The notes under the pieces: generated by a model
What the model was told of the DNA's origin: nothing
Databases searched by the model: none
What the model saw: the letters and a program-made list of their open reading frames with translations, nothing else
Program-made: the position numbers and the translations under genes
In this document: positions 48,444-58,584 of the stretch, in pieces
Layout: each line of letters opens with the position of its first letter
How positions within the stretch are numbered: position 1 is the first letter of the stretch
Assembly: GCA_021648845.1 (NCBI GenBank)
Contig: JAKJHY010000011.1
Span: 141,925-205,924, forward strand
Source: Mycobacterium sp. MBM
GTDB lineage: Bacteria > Actinomycetota > Actinomycetes > Mycobacteriales > Mycobacteriaceae
Direction of reading: 5' to 3'
DNA length: 64,000 nucleotides

Positions 48444-48498
48444 CAGTGGCCACTTATTGCACGCTTCGGGGGAGAGAACGTGCAATAAGTGGCCACTG
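48444..48498. repeat. Perfect 20-bp inverted repeat between the OYE-like gene and fadA
   Basis: CAGTGGCCACTTATTGCACG (48444-48463) and its exact complement (48479-48498) flank a 15-base loop. It lies 13 bp after the stop of the OYE-like gene, on the fadA side. It could end the OYE transcript as a U-less hairpin, or be a small dispersed palindromic element. The arms are longer and less GC-rich than a normal terminator in this window. Confidence 0.8.
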
Positions 48499-48510
48499 AG
48501 CGCCGAGAAG

Positions 48511-49626
48511 TCAGGCGGTACGGGCGTCCTGGAGCTCGTCGAGCGTCGGGTAGTCGATATACCCCGCCGGCCCGGAGGCGTAGAAGGTACTGACATCGGG
48601 TTCGTTGAGCTCGGCGCCGAGCACCAGCCGGTCGATCAGGTCGGGGTTGGCCAACCAGGTGCGGCCCACCGCGACGGCGCTGGCGGCACCCCAGTCGGCC
48701 AGGCTTTCCAGCTGGCAGAAGTCGGTGCCGGTGTCGCGTCCGGTGTTGAGCACCAGGGTGCCGCTCCACAGCGCCCGCAGCGCCCCGAAGGTCTGGGTGG
48801 ACGGGTCGATCAGCACGTGCAGGTAGGCGATCCCCAATGGGGCGATCCGGTTCAGCAGCGCCTCGTAGGCGCCGACCGTATCGTTCTCGCGCATGTCGCC
48901 CGCGGTATTTCCCGGCGAGATCCGCAAGCCCACCCGGTCCGCGCCGATCTCGTCGACGACCGCCTCGATCACCTCGGCGGTGAAACGGGCCCGGTTCTGC
49001 GGGGAGCCGCCGTAGCCGTCGGTCCGGACGTTGACGACATCGGAGAGGAATTCGTGCAGCAGGTAGCCGTTGGCGGAGTGAATCTCCACGCCGTCCATCC
49101 CGGCGTCGACAGCGCGGCGCGCCGCCGAGCGGAATTGTCCGACGATGGACTCGATCTCGTCGATGCGCAGGGCACGCGGCACCGTCAGCGCTTGCTTACC
49201 CGACGGGGTGTGCGTCACCGCTTCCGCCGCGATCGCCGACGGCGCGACGACGTCGAAACCGCTGATCTCGGGATGAGCCATCCGGCCCACATGCCACAAC
49301 TGGACGAACATCTTGCCGCCCTTGGCGTGCACCGCGGACGCGATCTCGGCCCACACCGCCTGGTGGCGGTCGGTGTAGATGCCAGGGGTGTTCATATAGG
49401 CGCCGTTGGCCTGTTCGCACACCGCGGTGGCCTCACTGATGATGATGCCCGCAGCCGCGCGCTGCGAGTAATACTCGGCGGCCAGATCCGATGGGGTGCC
49501 ATCGGATTGGGCGCGCGAACGGGTCAGCGGTGCCATGAAGATCCGGTTCGCGGCCTCCGTTGCGCCGACGCGCAGCGGCTTGAGCAGGGTGGCATCGGGG
49601 GCGAGGCGGAAGCTGTGGTCGGTCAC
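48511..49626 (-). CDS. Old-yellow-enzyme-type alkene reductase
   Basis: The 371-residue FMN barrel protein has LRVGATEAANRIFMAPLTRSRA, VQLWHVGRMAH, the AGMDGVEIHSANGYLLHEFLSD catalytic region and RTDGYGGSPQNRARF near the active site. The C-terminal FMN-binding strand is AVAVGRTWLANPDL. It belongs to the NemA/OYE class, which reduces activated alkenes, nitro-esters or quinones with NAD(P)H. The start is GTG at 49626, six bases after the LuxR gene stop on the same strand, so they may form one transcript. Confidence 0.9.
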   Translation of the reverse strand: MTDHSFRLAPDATLLKPLRVGATEAANRIFMAPLTRSRAQSDGTPSDLAAEYYSQRAAAGIIISEATAVCEQANGAYMNTPGIYTDRHQAVWAEIASAVHAKGGKMFVQLWHVGRMAHPEISGFDVVAPSAIAAEAVTHTPSGKQALTVPRALRIDEIESIVGQFRSAARRAVDAGMDGVEIHSANGYLLHEFLSDVVNVRTDGYGGSPQNRARFTAEVIEAVVDEIGADRVGLRISPGNTAGDMRENDTVGAYEALLNRIAPLGIAYLHVLIDPSTQTFGALRALWSGTLVLNTGRDTGTDFCQLESLADWGAASAVAVGRTWLANPDLIDRLVLGAELNEPDVSTFYASGPAGYIDYPTLDELQDARTA

Positions 49627-49632
49627 CCTCGG

Positions 49633-50640
49633 CTAAGCGCTGCGGGCCGCCGATTCATTCCCGGCCAGCAGCCGGCCGGACACCAGGCCCCACGAAACCG
49701 CCTGTGACACGAGGGACGCACGATTGCCTGCACCGAGTTTGGCCATCGCGCTTTCCAGATGATGACCGGCGGTGCGGACGCTGATGAACAGCCGCGCGGC
49801 GATCTGATTGTTCGTCAGTCCCTGCGTGGCCAGCGTCAGGGCGTCCAGTTCGCGCGGGGTGATGGCAAACGGCAACGGATCCGCAGTGATGAGGATCACC
49901 GCGTCCAGACTGTCCTGGCGATAGCGCGGGGCGGTGGCGATATGGCGCACGTGTAGCCAGCCGGCGCCGTCGCACCAGCGGGTCGCCTCGGGACGGAAGG
50001 TCAGGCCGGGTGCGTGTGCGGCCATCGCCATATCGGCGACCAGATCGCGGTCGATCGGCCGGTCGAAGGTGTCGCCGAGGCTCAGCAGATGGGCACGGCC
50101 ACCCGCGTCCACCGCCCACGCCTGGGCCTGCGGTGCCAACAGATCGGCGACCATCCGGGGCCGCACGGAGAAATCCAGATGCTCGGCCATCTGGGCCCGC
50201 AGCGCATTGATCTCGCCCACATCGTCATCGCTGGGATAACGGGCATCGTCACAGTTGACGTGGATGGTGCCGGCGTAGGTTCCGTCGGCGGTGACCAGGC
50301 GTGCGGACAGGCCTTCATCGAAACCGGCCGGCGCGAAAACACCTTGTACCGAATAGGTCTCGCGGTACTCGGGAAAGTCCCGCCAGCGCAACGCACCGAG
50401 ACCGCGTGTCCGCATGCTGTCGAAGAGAGGATCGTGATCGATGAACCAGGTGTTCAGGTGGTCCATCACCGTGTCGGGGTATCCGTGGTTGGCCACGGCG
50501 ACGTGGCAGTGCCGGATGGGATCCCACAGGCTGATCGCCGACGCCGACGACGCTGCCTTGGCACTCAGGGCGTCCAGCATCTCGTGCGCCCGGGTCTCGA
50601 TACTGGACGTGCTGCCCAGCACCTCGCCGTATGCACCCAT
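49633..50640 (-). CDS. LuxR-type transcriptional regulator
   Basis: The 335-residue protein has a GAF/PAS-like sensor part (residues 1-250) and a C-terminal LuxR helix-turn-helix (PRELDALTLATQGLTNNQIAARLFISVRTAGHHL, about residues 262-296). It is divergent from urtA across a 188-bp gap and upstream of the OYE-like gene, so it may govern either urea uptake or the reductase. No phosphoreceiver is present. The effector is unknown. Confidence 0.85.
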   Translation of the reverse strand: MGAYGEVLGSTSSIETRAHEMLDALSAKAASSASAISLWDPIRHCHVAVANHGYPDTVMDHLNTWFIDHDPLFDSMRTRGLGALRWRDFPEYRETYSVQGVFAPAGFDEGLSARLVTADGTYAGTIHVNCDDARYPSDDDVGEINALRAQMAEHLDFSVRPRMVADLLAPQAQAWAVDAGGRAHLLSLGDTFDRPIDRDLVADMAMAAHAPGLTFRPEATRWCDGAGWLHVRHIATAPRYRQDSLDAVILITADPLPFAITPRELDALTLATQGLTNNQIAARLFISVRTAGHHLESAMAKLGAGNRASLVSQAVSWGLVSGRLLAGNESAARSA

Positions 50641-50828
50641 CGGTCATTCCTTCGTACGGTTGTGCCCCTCGAAAGCATCATCTGCAGGCCATGTTTCGAA
50701 GATGTTTCCGGGCTGCGGCAGCCACGCAACGGCGCCGGCACAAATGGGAGATTCCTCCCATAGCCCCCGGTTGCCGGCGATTCCTACGCTGGCCGTCAAC
50801 GATCCTCGACTTCGAAGGCGGCTCCATC

Positions 50829-52067
50829 ATGAAACGACTGCGCGTCGGCGTGGCACTGCTCGCGGCGACCACGATGCTCACCGCCGGCTGCGGAAGCCGC
50901 GCCGGCGATACCGACACCGCGGCCGCACAGGACTGCGTGGACACCTCGGGCCCGAGCGTCAAGGTGGGAGCGATCAACTCGCTGTCCGGCGGCCTGGCGG
51001 TCAGTGAATCGGTGATCCACGACGCCATCGTGATGGCCGTCGAGCAGATCAACGCCGAGGGCGGTGTGCTGGGCAAGCAGCTCGACTTGCTCTCCGAGGA
51101 CGGCGCCTCGGAGCCGACGACATTCGCCGAGAAGGCCCAGAAACTGGTCAACAGTGACTGTGTGGCAGCGGTTTTCGGTGGCTACACCTCGGCCAGCCGC
51201 AAGGCCATGCTGCCCGTCTTCGAGGGTTCGGATGCGCTGCTGTATTACGGCCAGCAGTACGAGGGCCTGGAGTCCTCACCCAACATCTATTACACCGGCG
51301 CTACCACCAACCAGCAGATCATCCCGGCGCTGGACTACCTCAAGGAGCAGGGGGTGAAATCGCTGTACCTGGTGGGCAGCGACTACGTGTTCCCGCGCAC
51401 CTCCAACGCCATCGTGAAGGCCTATGCCGCGGCCAACGGTATCGAGATCAAGGGTGAGGACTACGTGCCGCTGGACAGCACCAACTTCTCCACCATCGTC
51501 AACAAGATCCGCACCGCGGACGCCGATGCGGTGTTCAACGTCGTGGTCGGCGGATCGTTGACGGCCTTCTTCCGCGAATACAACAGCGCCGGGCTCAACG
51601 CCCAGACGATGCCGGTGATGTCGATGTGCGTGGGTGAGGAGGAGGTGAAGAGCATCGGCGCGGCAGCCCTGGTCGGGCAGCTGTCCTCGTGGAATTACTA
51701 CCAGACCCTGGACACCCCGGCGAATAACGCGTTCGTCGCGGACTTCAAGGAACGCTTCGGCGCCGACCGGGTGACCTCCGATCCGATGGAATCCGCGTAC
51801 ACCGCGGTGAAACTGTGGCAGGCGACCGTCGAGAAGGCGCAATCGTTCGCGGTCCCAGATATCCAGGGCGCGGCCGGCGGGGTCAGCGTCGACGCCCCGG
51901 AGGGCACCGTCACGATCGACGGGGAGAACCACCATGTCACCAAGACCGCACGCATCGGCACCGTCGCCCCGGACGGGCTGATCCAGCAGGTGTGGGAATC
52001 GCCGCAGCCCATCACGCCGGACCCGTTTCTCAAGAACTACCCCTGGGCCGAAGGCATCACCGGCTGA
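50829..52067 (+). CDS. urtA: Urea/short-chain amide ABC transporter substrate-binding lipoprotein
   Basis: The 412-residue protein has a signal peptide with lipobox LTAGC (Cys21). Its type-I periplasmic-binding fold resembles UrtA/Fmd[73 protein letters not shown]. It should deliver urea to the permease UrtBC. None of urtB, urtC, urtD or urtE follows; the urease genes begin directly, with a one-base overlap at TGATG. It is probably co-expressed with urease under the LuxR regulator. Confidence 0.88.
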   Translation: MKRLRVGVALLAATTMLTAGCGSRAGDTDTAAAQDCVDTSGPSVKVGAINSLSGGLAVSESVIHDAIVMAVEQINAEGGVLGKQLDLLSEDGASEPTTFAEKAQKLVNSDCVAAVFGGYTSASRKAMLPVFEGSDALLYYGQQYEGLESSPNIYYTGATTNQQIIPALDYLKEQGVKSLYLVGSDYVFPRTSNAIVKAYAAANGIEIKGEDYVPLDSTNFSTIVNKIRTADADAVFNVVVGGSLTAFFREYNSAGLNAQTMPVMSMCVGEEEVKSIGAAALVGQLSSWNYYQTLDTPANNAFVADFKERFGADRVTSDPMESAYTAVKLWQATVEKAQSFAVPDIQGAAGGVSVDAPEGTVTIDGENHHVTKTARIGTVAPDGLIQQVWESPQPITPDPFLKNYPWAEGITG

Positions 52068-52768
52068 TGCATCTCACTCCCAAGGACGAGGACCGGCTGC
52101 TGCTGTTTCTGGCCGCCGAACTGGCCCGCAAGCACCGCGCGGCCGGGCTGGCCCTCAGCTACGCCGAGGCCAGGGCGCTGATCGCCGACGAGGTCGTGGA
52201 GGCCGCGCGTGCCGGGGCCAACGTCGCCGACGCGGCGGCCCACGGGGCACGCGTGCTCACCGATGACGATGTGCTGCCAGGGGTGCGGACCCTGCTGGGC
52301 TCTGTCCAGGTCGAGGCGTTCTTCGCCGACGGTCAGAAGCTGGTCACCGTGCACGACGCCATCGGACCCGGCACTCGCAGTGCCAAGGAACTCGCCGTCA
52401 TCCCCGGGGAGGTCTTTCCGGCCGAGGGCGATCTGGAACTCAACGACGGGCGCCCGACCGCGGTGGTCACCGTCGAGAACACCGGCGACCGCCCCATCCA
52501 GGTCGGGTCACATTTTCACTTCTTCGAGACCAATCGGGCACTGCGATTCGACCGGCGATCGGCATACGGCATGCGTCTGGATATCCCGTCGGGAACCGCA
52601 GTGCGTTTCGAACCGGGTGAAGCACAAAACGTTTCGCTCACCAGCTACGGCGGCGAGCGGCTCGTGATCGGCCAAAACGATGTCACCAACGCACCCACCG
52701 ACACACCTACGAGCGAGGAACTCATGACCAGCATGCGCGCTCTCGGCTTCCTCGATACGGGGCACTGA
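52067..52768 (+). CDS. ureAB: Urease gamma-beta fusion subunit UreAB
   Basis: The 233-residue protein joins the gamma chain (residues 1-100: [40 protein letters not shown]) to the beta chain (from about 115: [51 protein letters not shown]). Fused UreA-UreB chains are known in Streptomyces-type and Helicobacter ureases, whereas M. tuberculosis has separate genes. It forms the urease core with UreC. The ATG shares one base with the urtA stop, and ureC starts one base past its stop. Confidence 0.9.
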   Translation: MHLTPKDEDRLLLFLAAELARKHRAAGLALSYAEARALIADEVVEAARAGANVADAAAHGARVLTDDDVLPGVRTLLGSVQVEAFFADGQKLVTVHDAIGPGTRSAKELAVIPGEVFPAEGDLELNDGRPTAVVTVENTGDRPIQVGSHFHFFETNRALRFDRRSAYGMRLDIPSGTAVRFEPGEAQNVSLTSYGGERLVIGQNDVTNAPTDTPTSEELMTSMRALGFLDTGH

Positions 52769-52769
52769 G

Positions 52770-54485
52770 ATGGCCTACCGCATCAGCCGGGCCCGCTACG
52801 CCGAACTGTACGGTCCGACCACCGGTGACCGGGTCCGCCTCGCCGACACCGAACTGCTGGCCAAGGTGGAGGCCGACGCGACGGTCTACGGTGACGAGGC
52901 CGTCTTCGGTGGCGGCAAGACCATGCGCGAGGGCATGGCGGTGCACGGGGACTACACCAATGCTGCTGGCGCACTGGACTTCGTGATCACCAACGCGTTG
53001 ATCGTCGACGCGGTGCTCGGTATCCGCAAGGCCGATATCGGCATCCGCGACGGACGCATCGTCGGGGTCGGCAAGGCCGGCAATCCGCGCACTATGGACG
53101 GCGTCGATCCGGATCTGATCATCGGCGCGGGCACCGATATCCGCTCGGGTGAGGGCATGATCGCCACCGCGGGTGCCATCGACGTACACGTGCATTTCGA
53201 TAGCGCAGGCCTGGTCGAGGAGGCCATCGCCAGCGGGATCACGACCATGATCGGCGGCGGCCTCGGACCGGTCACCGTCGGTATCACCTCGTCGGGCCCG
53301 AACAACCTGGCCCGCATGCTGGGTGCCGCGGAGGCCTTCCCGATGAACTTCGGTTTCATCGGCAATGGCAGTGCGTCGAGCACCGCACCGCTGATCGAAC
53401 AGGGTTTGGCCGGGGCGATCGGCTACAAGATCCACGAGGACTGGGGTGCCACGCCGGCCGCCATCCGGGCTTCCCTGGACGCCGGTGACGAACTCGATCT
53501 GCAGGTGCAGATCCACACCGACACCCTTAACGAGTCCGGGTTCTACGAGGACACCATGGCCGCTATCGGCGGGCGACCGATCCACACCTATCACGCCGAG
53601 GGCGCGGGTGGCGGCCACGCCCCCGACATCATGCGGGTGGTGGGTGAGCCATATTGCCTGCCGTCGTCGACGAACCCGACCAACCCGTACACGCTGAACA
53701 CTTTCGACGAGCATCTGGACATGGTGATGGTGTGCCATCACCTCAACCCACGTATCCCCGAGGATGTGGCCTTCGCCGAGTCGCGGATCCGCCGCGAGAC
53801 CATCGCTGCCGAGGATGTGCTGCACGATCTGGGTGCCATCTCGGCGATGGGCTCGGATTCCCAGGGCATGGGCCGCATCGGCGAAACGATCGCGCGCACC
53901 TGGCAATTGGCCTCGCATATGCGGACCACCCGCGGGCCGCTGCCAACCGATGTGGGCACCGGAGCCGACAATGCCCGCATCCTGCGCTATATCGCGAAGT
54001 TGACCATCAACCCGGCCAGACTGTTCGGCATCGATCATGAGGTCGGATCGCTCGAGCCGGGCAAGCTCGCCGATATCGTGTTGTGGGAACCCAAGTTCTT
54101 CGGCATCCGCCCCGAGGTGGTGTTCAAGGGCGGGTTCCCGGCCTGGTCGGTGATGGGTGAGGCGAACGCCTCCCTGATGACCTGCGAACCACTGAAGTAC
54201 CGGCCGCAGTGGGCGGCCTACGGCCGCACCCCGGCCGATGTGTCGGTCAACTTCGTCGCCGCGGCGGCCGTCGATGCGGGCCTGGCCGACCGGCTGGGCT
54301 TGAGCACTCCGCTGGTGGCCTGCCGGGGTGCGCGGGCGCTGACCAAGGCCGATCTGCTGCACAACGACTACCTGCCCGATATCACCATCGAGCCGGACAC
54401 CTACCGGGTGGTGGTCGACGGTCAGGTATGCACCAGTACACCGATGACGACGGTGCCGCTGGGTCGTCGCTACACGCTGAAATAG
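52770..54485 (+). CDS. ureC: Urease alpha subunit UreC
   Basis: This is the catalytic subunit that hydrolyses urea to ammonia and carbamate at a dinickel centre. The 571-residue protein has nickel-ligand His140/His142 (AIDVHVHF), the carbamylated Lys220 in [12 protein letters not shown], the [12 protein letters not shown]is segment, the flap MVCHHLNPR and [12 protein letters not shown] with the ligand Asp. Some normally invariant positions differ: VHFDSAG replaces the usual IHFICPQ-like run, and a TSSG replaces the TCTPG stretch. It is therefore a divergent, probably active, urease. It is in an operon with all four accessory proteins. Confidence 0.92.
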   Translation: MAYRISRARYAELYGPTTGDRVRLADTELLAKVEADATVYGDEAVFGGGKTMREGMAVHGDYTNAAGALDFVITNALIVDAVLGIRKADIGIRDGRIVGVGKAGNPRTMDGVDPDLIIGAGTDIRSGEGMIATAGAIDVHVHFDSAGLVEEAIASGITTMIGGGLGPVTVGITSSGPNNLARMLGAAEAFPMNFGFIGNGSASSTAPLIEQGLAGAIGYKIHEDWGATPAAIRASLDAGDELDLQVQIHTDTLNESGFYEDTMAAIGGRPIHTYHAEGAGGGHAPDIMRVVGEPYCLPSSTNPTNPYTLNTFDEHLDMVMVCHHLNPRIPEDVAFAESRIRRETIAAEDVLHDLGAISAMGSDSQGMGRIGETIARTWQLASHMRTTRGPLPTDVGTGADNARILRYIAKLTINPARLFGIDHEVGSLEPGKLADIVLWEPKFFGIRPEVVFKGGFPAWSVMGEANASLMTCEPLKYRPQWAAYGRTPADVSVNFVAAAAVDAGLADRLGLSTPLVACRGARALTKADLLHNDYLPDITIEPDTYRVVVDGQVCTSTPMTTVPLGRRYTLK

Positions 54486-54498
54486 CGAGGAGTTCAAC

Positions 54499-55116
54499 AT
54501 GTCTGAGGTGCTGCGCGTCGGTATCGGCGGGCCGGTCGGATCGGGCAAGACCCGACTGGTCGAGATGCTGGTGCCCCAACTCGTCGGCAGGGGCCTCGGC
54601 GTCGCCGTCATCACCAACGACCTCGTCACCGATGAGGATGCCCAGCGGGTCCGCCGCAGCGGCGTGATCGATCCCAAGCGGGTGCTGGCCGTCGAAACCG
54701 GGGCGTGTCCGCATACCGCCATCCGCGAGGATCCGTCAGCCAACCTGGCCGCCGCACGCCGGTTGTGCGCCGAGTTCGACGATCTCGACCTCATTCTCAT
54801 CGAGTCCGGCGGCGATAACCTGGCGGCCACCTTCACCTCCGATCTGGTGGACTACTGGATTTTCGTCATCGACACCGCCGGTGGTGACGACATCCCGCGC
54901 AAGAAGGGCATCGGCCTGCTGCAGGCGGATCTGTTGGTGGTCAACAAGATCGACCTGGCGGAGCTGGTGGGGGCCGATCTGGAGGGGATGCGCCGGGACT
55001 GCGCCATCGCCCGCCCGGTGAAGCCCACGGTGTTCACCGATCTGCGCTCAGGCACCGGCCTGGACGCGCTGACCGATGAATTGTTGCGCGGTGTGATGCT
55101 CACGGCCGGCACATGA
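54499..55116 (+). CDS. ureG: Urease accessory GTPase UreG
   Basis: UreG drives nickel insertion by GTP hydrolysis. The 205-residue SIMIBI GTPase has Walker [16 protein letters not shown], the nickel-binding CPH in [28 protein letters not shown] and the guanine motif [18 protein letters not shown] precedes the ATG. It overlaps ureD by four bases. Confidence 0.94.
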   Translation: MSEVLRVGIGGPVGSGKTRLVEMLVPQLVGRGLGVAVITNDLVTDEDAQRVRRSGVIDPKRVLAVETGACPHTAIREDPSANLAAARRLCAEFDDLDLILIESGGDNLAATFTSDLVDYWIFVIDTAGGDDIPRKKGIGLLQADLLVVNKIDLAELVGADLEGMRRDCAIARPVKPTVFTDLRSGTGLDALTDELLRGVMLTAGT

Positions 55117-55916
55117 TCGCGCCCGGCGAGCTGACGGTGCGCGCCCTGGCCGACGCCACCGGCACCACCCGGATCGCCGAGTTGCGGCAACGCTATCCGC
55201 AACGGGTGACTGCCGCCCTGCACACCGACGCCGACTACCCGCGCGCCGCCGTGCTGTGCGTGCAGAGCCCCAGCGGCGGCACGTTCTCCGATGACGATCT
55301 GCAGACCAAAGTCCATTGCACCGCAGGCACCCATCTGCACATGACCAGCCAGGCCGCGACCCAGGTGTTCGCCGGGACGGGGCCGGGCGCCCGGCACCGG
55401 CTGCAGTTCACCGTCGAATCCGGCGCCGTACTGGAGTATCTTCCCAAAACGATTATTCCGCAGTCTGATTCGATGTTTACTCAGAGCATCGAGGTGGACG
55501 TCGAGGAAGGCGGGAGCTATGTCGGCTGGGATGCCATCGCGGCGGGACGGATCGCGCACGGTGAGCGGTTCCGGTACGCAGGCGTCGACAACGCGTTCAC
55601 GATCCGGGTGCTGGGTCGGGTGATCGCGCGGGACCGCCAGCTGATCACCGCACGGGCGGGCCTGGACAGCGACTACCTGGCCACCCTGCTCATCATCACG
55701 CCGGGCCGCTCGCCCGAGCCGACGCTCGCCGCGGTCCGGTCCACCCTCGCCGAGCATCCCGGCGCGCTTGGTGGAGCGAGCGAACTGCCCTGCCGAGCCG
55801 GTGTTTTCGCGCGGCTGACCGCCGACCGGACGCCCGAGCTGAACCGGGTGTGCCGCGCACTGCACACCGCGGCGCGGCGCCACATACTGTGCCCACCGAT
55901 AGCGAGGAGCGCCTGA
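55113..55916 (+). CDS. ureD: Urease accessory protein UreD/UreH
   Basis: UreD is the scaffold that binds apo-urease and helps to channel nickel from UreG. The 267-residue protein shows the family's [32 protein letters not shown] core and [19 protein letters not shown]. The usual PxExxIPF-like element reads [11 protein letters not shown] here. The ATG overlaps the ureG stop (ATGA). The ureE start follows one base after its stop. Confidence 0.88.
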   Translation: MIAPGELTVRALADATGTTRIAELRQRYPQRVTAALHTDADYPRAAVLCVQSPSGGTFSDDDLQTKVHCTAGTHLHMTSQAATQVFAGTGPGARHRLQFTVESGAVLEYLPKTIIPQSDSMFTQSIEVDVEEGGSYVGWDAIAAGRIAHGERFRYAGVDNAFTIRVLGRVIARDRQLITARAGLDSDYLATLLIITPGRSPEPTLAAVRSTLAEHPGALGGASELPCRAGVFARLTADRTPELNRVCRALHTAARRHILCPPIARSA

Positions 55917-55917
55917 C

Positions 55918-56397
55918 GTGCTAGCCGACGCCGTACTCGGAACCGTCGATTCCCCCGACTTCATGGGGCGACACCGCCACCATGTCGACATCGGTTGGGG
56001 TGACGCGGGCAAGCATCGCCAACTGGTGACCGCCGATACCGGACTGCAGGTGCGGATCATGTTGGCGCGCGGTTCTTTCCTGCACCATGACCTGGTGATC
56101 GCCGATGACGGTGTCAACATCGTGGTGGTGCGTCGTCCGCGTGAGCCGGCCATCCGGGTGCACTTCGCGGACAACACCGCACGCGCGATGTTGTTGTTGG
56201 GCCACACGCTGGGCAATCAGCACGCGCCCATCGACGTCGACGATGACACCCTGACCGCACCGCTGTTCACCAGCGCCGAGGCTGCCCGGCAGATGCTCGC
56301 CGGGCTCGGCGTCATCGGTGAGGTGACCGAGCTGGCCATGGCGGCCGACGGGTGGTCGGCAACGTCGACGGACCACGGTGCCAGCCATCACCACTGA
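55918..56397 (+). CDS. ureE: Urease nickel chaperone UreE
   Basis: The 159-residue protein has the N-terminal peptide-binding domain and the C-terminal metallochaperone domain (LLLGHTLGNQHAPIDVDDDT with the dimer-metal His in GNQH). The tail is His-rich (DHGASHHH). M. tuberculosis lacks ureE, so this urease set is of a different type. The start is GTG at 55918. It overlaps ureF by 20 bases. Confidence 0.9.
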   Translation: MLADAVLGTVDSPDFMGRHRHHVDIGWGDAGKHRQLVTADTGLQVRIMLARGSFLHHDLVIADDGVNIVVVRRPREPAIRVHFADNTARAMLLLGHTLGNQHAPIDVDDDTLTAPLFTSAEAARQMLAGLGVIGEVTELAMAADGWSATSTDHGASHHH

Positions 56398-57076
56398 CCC
56401 GGCCACCGCTATCGCGCTGTGGATGCAATTGCACGACAGCGCGTTTCCGGCCGGCCGGATGGTGCACAGCCACGGACTCGAGGAGTGGCTGGCCCAGCGG
56501 CCCGATGCCGACGCCGCCGCCATCGAGAAGACGGTATGCGGGTACCTCACCCACGGCTACGCGACGCTGGATGCCGTCGTTACCGCCTCCGCCTGGCGGG
56601 CCTGGAAGTCGGTGCACCACCTGGTCGAACTGGATGAGCTGATCGCGTCCTACAAGCTGTTCGGCAATGCCCGTGCGGCGTCGGCGTCGGCTGGTGGCCA
56701 GTTGGCCGCCGCGGCCGTCGATATCGGTGTTGCCGAGCAGCATCCGTACCTGCACGCCGTACTGACCGGCGCTACCCCTGGCCATGCCGCCGTGGTCGAC
56801 GGGGTGGTCCAGGCGTCGCTGGGGGTCACCGAACAGCTCGCCGTACTCGGATCACTGCGCTCGTTGATGGCCTCGATGCTCAGCGCCGCGGTGCGGCTCG
56901 GGCGGCTCGGGCCGCTACAGAGCCAGCGCATCCAGCTGCGAAATGCCGAGGCGATGGCCAGGGCGGCCGCGCTGGCCTGCGAACGCCCCGTGTCGGAGCT
57001 GAGCAGCGTGTCCCCCGCGCTGGAGATCAGCGGCATGCGTCATGAGGAGCGCACGTCGCGGTTGTTCGCCACCTGA
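56378..57076 (+). CDS. ureF: Urease accessory protein UreF
   Basis: UreF activates UreG and bridges it to UreD-urease. The 232-residue all-helical protein has LWMQLHDSAFPAGRMVHSHGLEEWL, the start pattern of the family, and GATPGHAAVVDGVVQASLGVTEQ and LGPLQSQRIQLRNAEAMARAAAL toward the end. The start is GTG at 56378. It is the last gene of the urease operon and is convergent with the SDR at 57092. Confidence 0.9.
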   Translation: MPAITTDPATAIALWMQLHDSAFPAGRMVHSHGLEEWLAQRPDADAAAIEKTVCGYLTHGYATLDAVVTASAWRAWKSVHHLVELDELIASYKLFGNARAASASAGGQLAAAAVDIGVAEQHPYLHAVLTGATPGHAAVVDGVVQASLGVTEQLAVLGSLRSLMASMLSAAVRLGRLGPLQSQRIQLRNAEAMARAAALACERPVSELSSVSPALEISGMRHEERTSRLFAT

Positions 57077-57091
57077 CCCGCGGCCAACGGG

Positions 57092-57805
57092 TCACCAGGC
57101 AAAGGCTCGGGGTGGTCCCGCCAGTGACTCCTTGGCGCTGACGGCAAGTCGGTCCAGGATCTCGATATCGCCGGCTTGCAGTCCGTCGAGGGCGCGCCGG
57201 ACGAGGTCGGCAGGGTCGGTCACCACCTCGGCGGGAAGGTCCATACCGGCCTGCTCCGCGAAGTCGAACAGGGTCTGGGTGCCCACCAGTCCGGGCACCA
57301 GCGCGGCGACGAGGGTGCCTTGACCGGCGAGTTCGATACGCACGCCGTTGGTCAGGCCCCACTGCGCCGATTTGGCTGCGGCGTAGGCGGTGTTGCCTGC
57401 CACGGTGTTCCACGCGACGGCCGACAATACGTTGAGGATCGCGCCACCGCCGTGGCGGGCAAGAATCGGGGCGAAGGCTCGGATCATGGCCAGCGTGCCG
57501 TAGTAGTTGGAGTTCATCGTCGCGCGGATGGCGGCCATGTCCCCGGTGACGAGGTTGCCCCCGGCCGTGTCCGCGGCATTGTTGATCAGCAGGTCGACAT
57601 CGCGGGCGCATTCGGCGGCCGCATCCACCGAGGATTGTTCGGTGATGTCCAGGCGCAACACCTCGGCCCCCGGGATGTCGATCAGTTCGGGGCGCCGTGC
57701 GGTGGCGTAGACCTTGGCCCCGCGGCGCAGGAGTTCGATGGCGAACTGCCGGCCGATGCCCCGGTTTGCGCCCGTGACCAGTGCGGTGGCGCCGTATACG
57801 TGCAT
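57092..57805 (-). CDS. Short-chain dehydrogenase/reductase under TetR control
   Basis: The 237-residue classical SDR has TALVTGANRGIGRQFAIELL, LLINNAADTAG (NNA), NVLSAVAW with the catalytic Ser and YAAAKSAQWGLTNG with Tyr-Lys. It resembles the SDR at 28956 in several motifs (RGAKVYA, RRPE, VLRLDITEQSSV), so the two may be paralogues. The divergent TetR and two operators upstream suggest substrate induction. The substrate is unknown. Confidence 0.87.
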   Translation of the reverse strand: MHVYGATALVTGANRGIGRQFAIELLRRGAKVYATARRPELIDIPGAEVLRLDITEQSSVDAAAECARDVDLLINNAADTAGGNLVTGDMAAIRATMNSNYYGTLAMIRAFAPILARHGGGAILNVLSAVAWNTVAGNTAYAAAKSAQWGLTNGVRIELAGQGTLVAALVPGLVGTQTLFDFAEQAGMDLPAEVVTDPADLVRRALDGLQAGDIEILDRLAVSAKESLAGPPRAFAW

Positions 57806-57838
57806 ATCTTCTCCTTAGGACCACCCGGGAAAGTAAGT

Positions 57839-57893
57839 TGACCGATCGGTCATCTTGTTTTCTCAACCTAACTCCAATATGACCGATCGGTCA
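57839..57893. promoter_or_regulatory. Two perfect TetR operators
   Basis: TGACCGATCGGTCA occurs at 57839-57852 and again at 57880-57893. Each is a perfect 14-bp palindrome. The centres are 41 bp apart, about four turns. One flanks the SDR start, the other the TetR start, so the regulator probably represses both genes and itself. Confidence 0.85.
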
Positions 57894-57911
57894 ACTTGGT
57901 AGCCTCGTGGT

Positions 57912-58514
57912 GTGACCCCGCCCGATCGCACCCTCCGCGCGGACGCGGCCCGCAACCGCGAGTTGCTCTTGACCGCCGCGGAGGCCGAGTTCGCCGAGCG
58001 GGGACTGTCCGCCTCGATCGCCGATATCGCCCGCCGTGCAGGCGTCGCCAAGGGCACCGTGTTTCGGCACTTCGCGTCGAAAGAGGAGCTGATCGCGGCG
58101 ATCGTCGCGGGTCATCTCGCGACACTGAACACCGTCGCCGAGCGACTGGAGAGCTCGAAGGATCCGGGGGCCGCGCTGCTGCAGTTCCTGACGGTGGCCG
58201 CCGACCAACGCCAACAGCACGACCTGACGTTTCTGCAAGCGGTCAGCGATGACGACCCGACGGTGACCGCGCTCAGAGACGAGTTACACACCCGGCTCGG
58301 CACGCTCGTACACCGCGCTCGTGCCGCCGGAGCCATCCGAGACGACATCACCGAAACCGATGTCTTCCTGATGATGTGTGCGCCGGTTCATATCGTCGAA
58401 AACCTCTCAACGCCAACGCCCATGCTGTGGCAGCGCTACCTCGCCATCATCTTCGACGGGATGCGCCCGCAGGGGGCGCATCCACTACCGCAACCGGCAC
58501 CACGACTGTCCTGA
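57912..58514 (+). CDS. TetR-family regulator
   Basis: The 200-residue protein has a TetR helix-turn-helix (LLTAAEAEFAERGLSASIADIARRAGVAKGTVFRHFASKEELI, residues about 15-57) and a helical ligand domain. The start is GTG at 57912, 18 bp from an operator. The divergent SDR is the obvious target. The ligand is unknown. Confidence 0.88.
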   Translation: MTPPDRTLRADAARNRELLLTAAEAEFAERGLSASIADIARRAGVAKGTVFRHFASKEELIAAIVAGHLATLNTVAERLESSKDPGAALLQFLTVAADQRQQHDLTFLQAVSDDDPTVTALRDELHTRLGTLVHRARAAGAIRDDITETDVFLMMCAPVHIVENLSTPTPMLWQRYLAIIFDGMRPQGAHPLPQPAPRLS

Positions 58515-58584
58515 CGCGGATCAGCCAGACCGAGACAAACACGCTGCACGGTGTCGACCGGCGTCCGTTCATTAGGCTGGCGGA

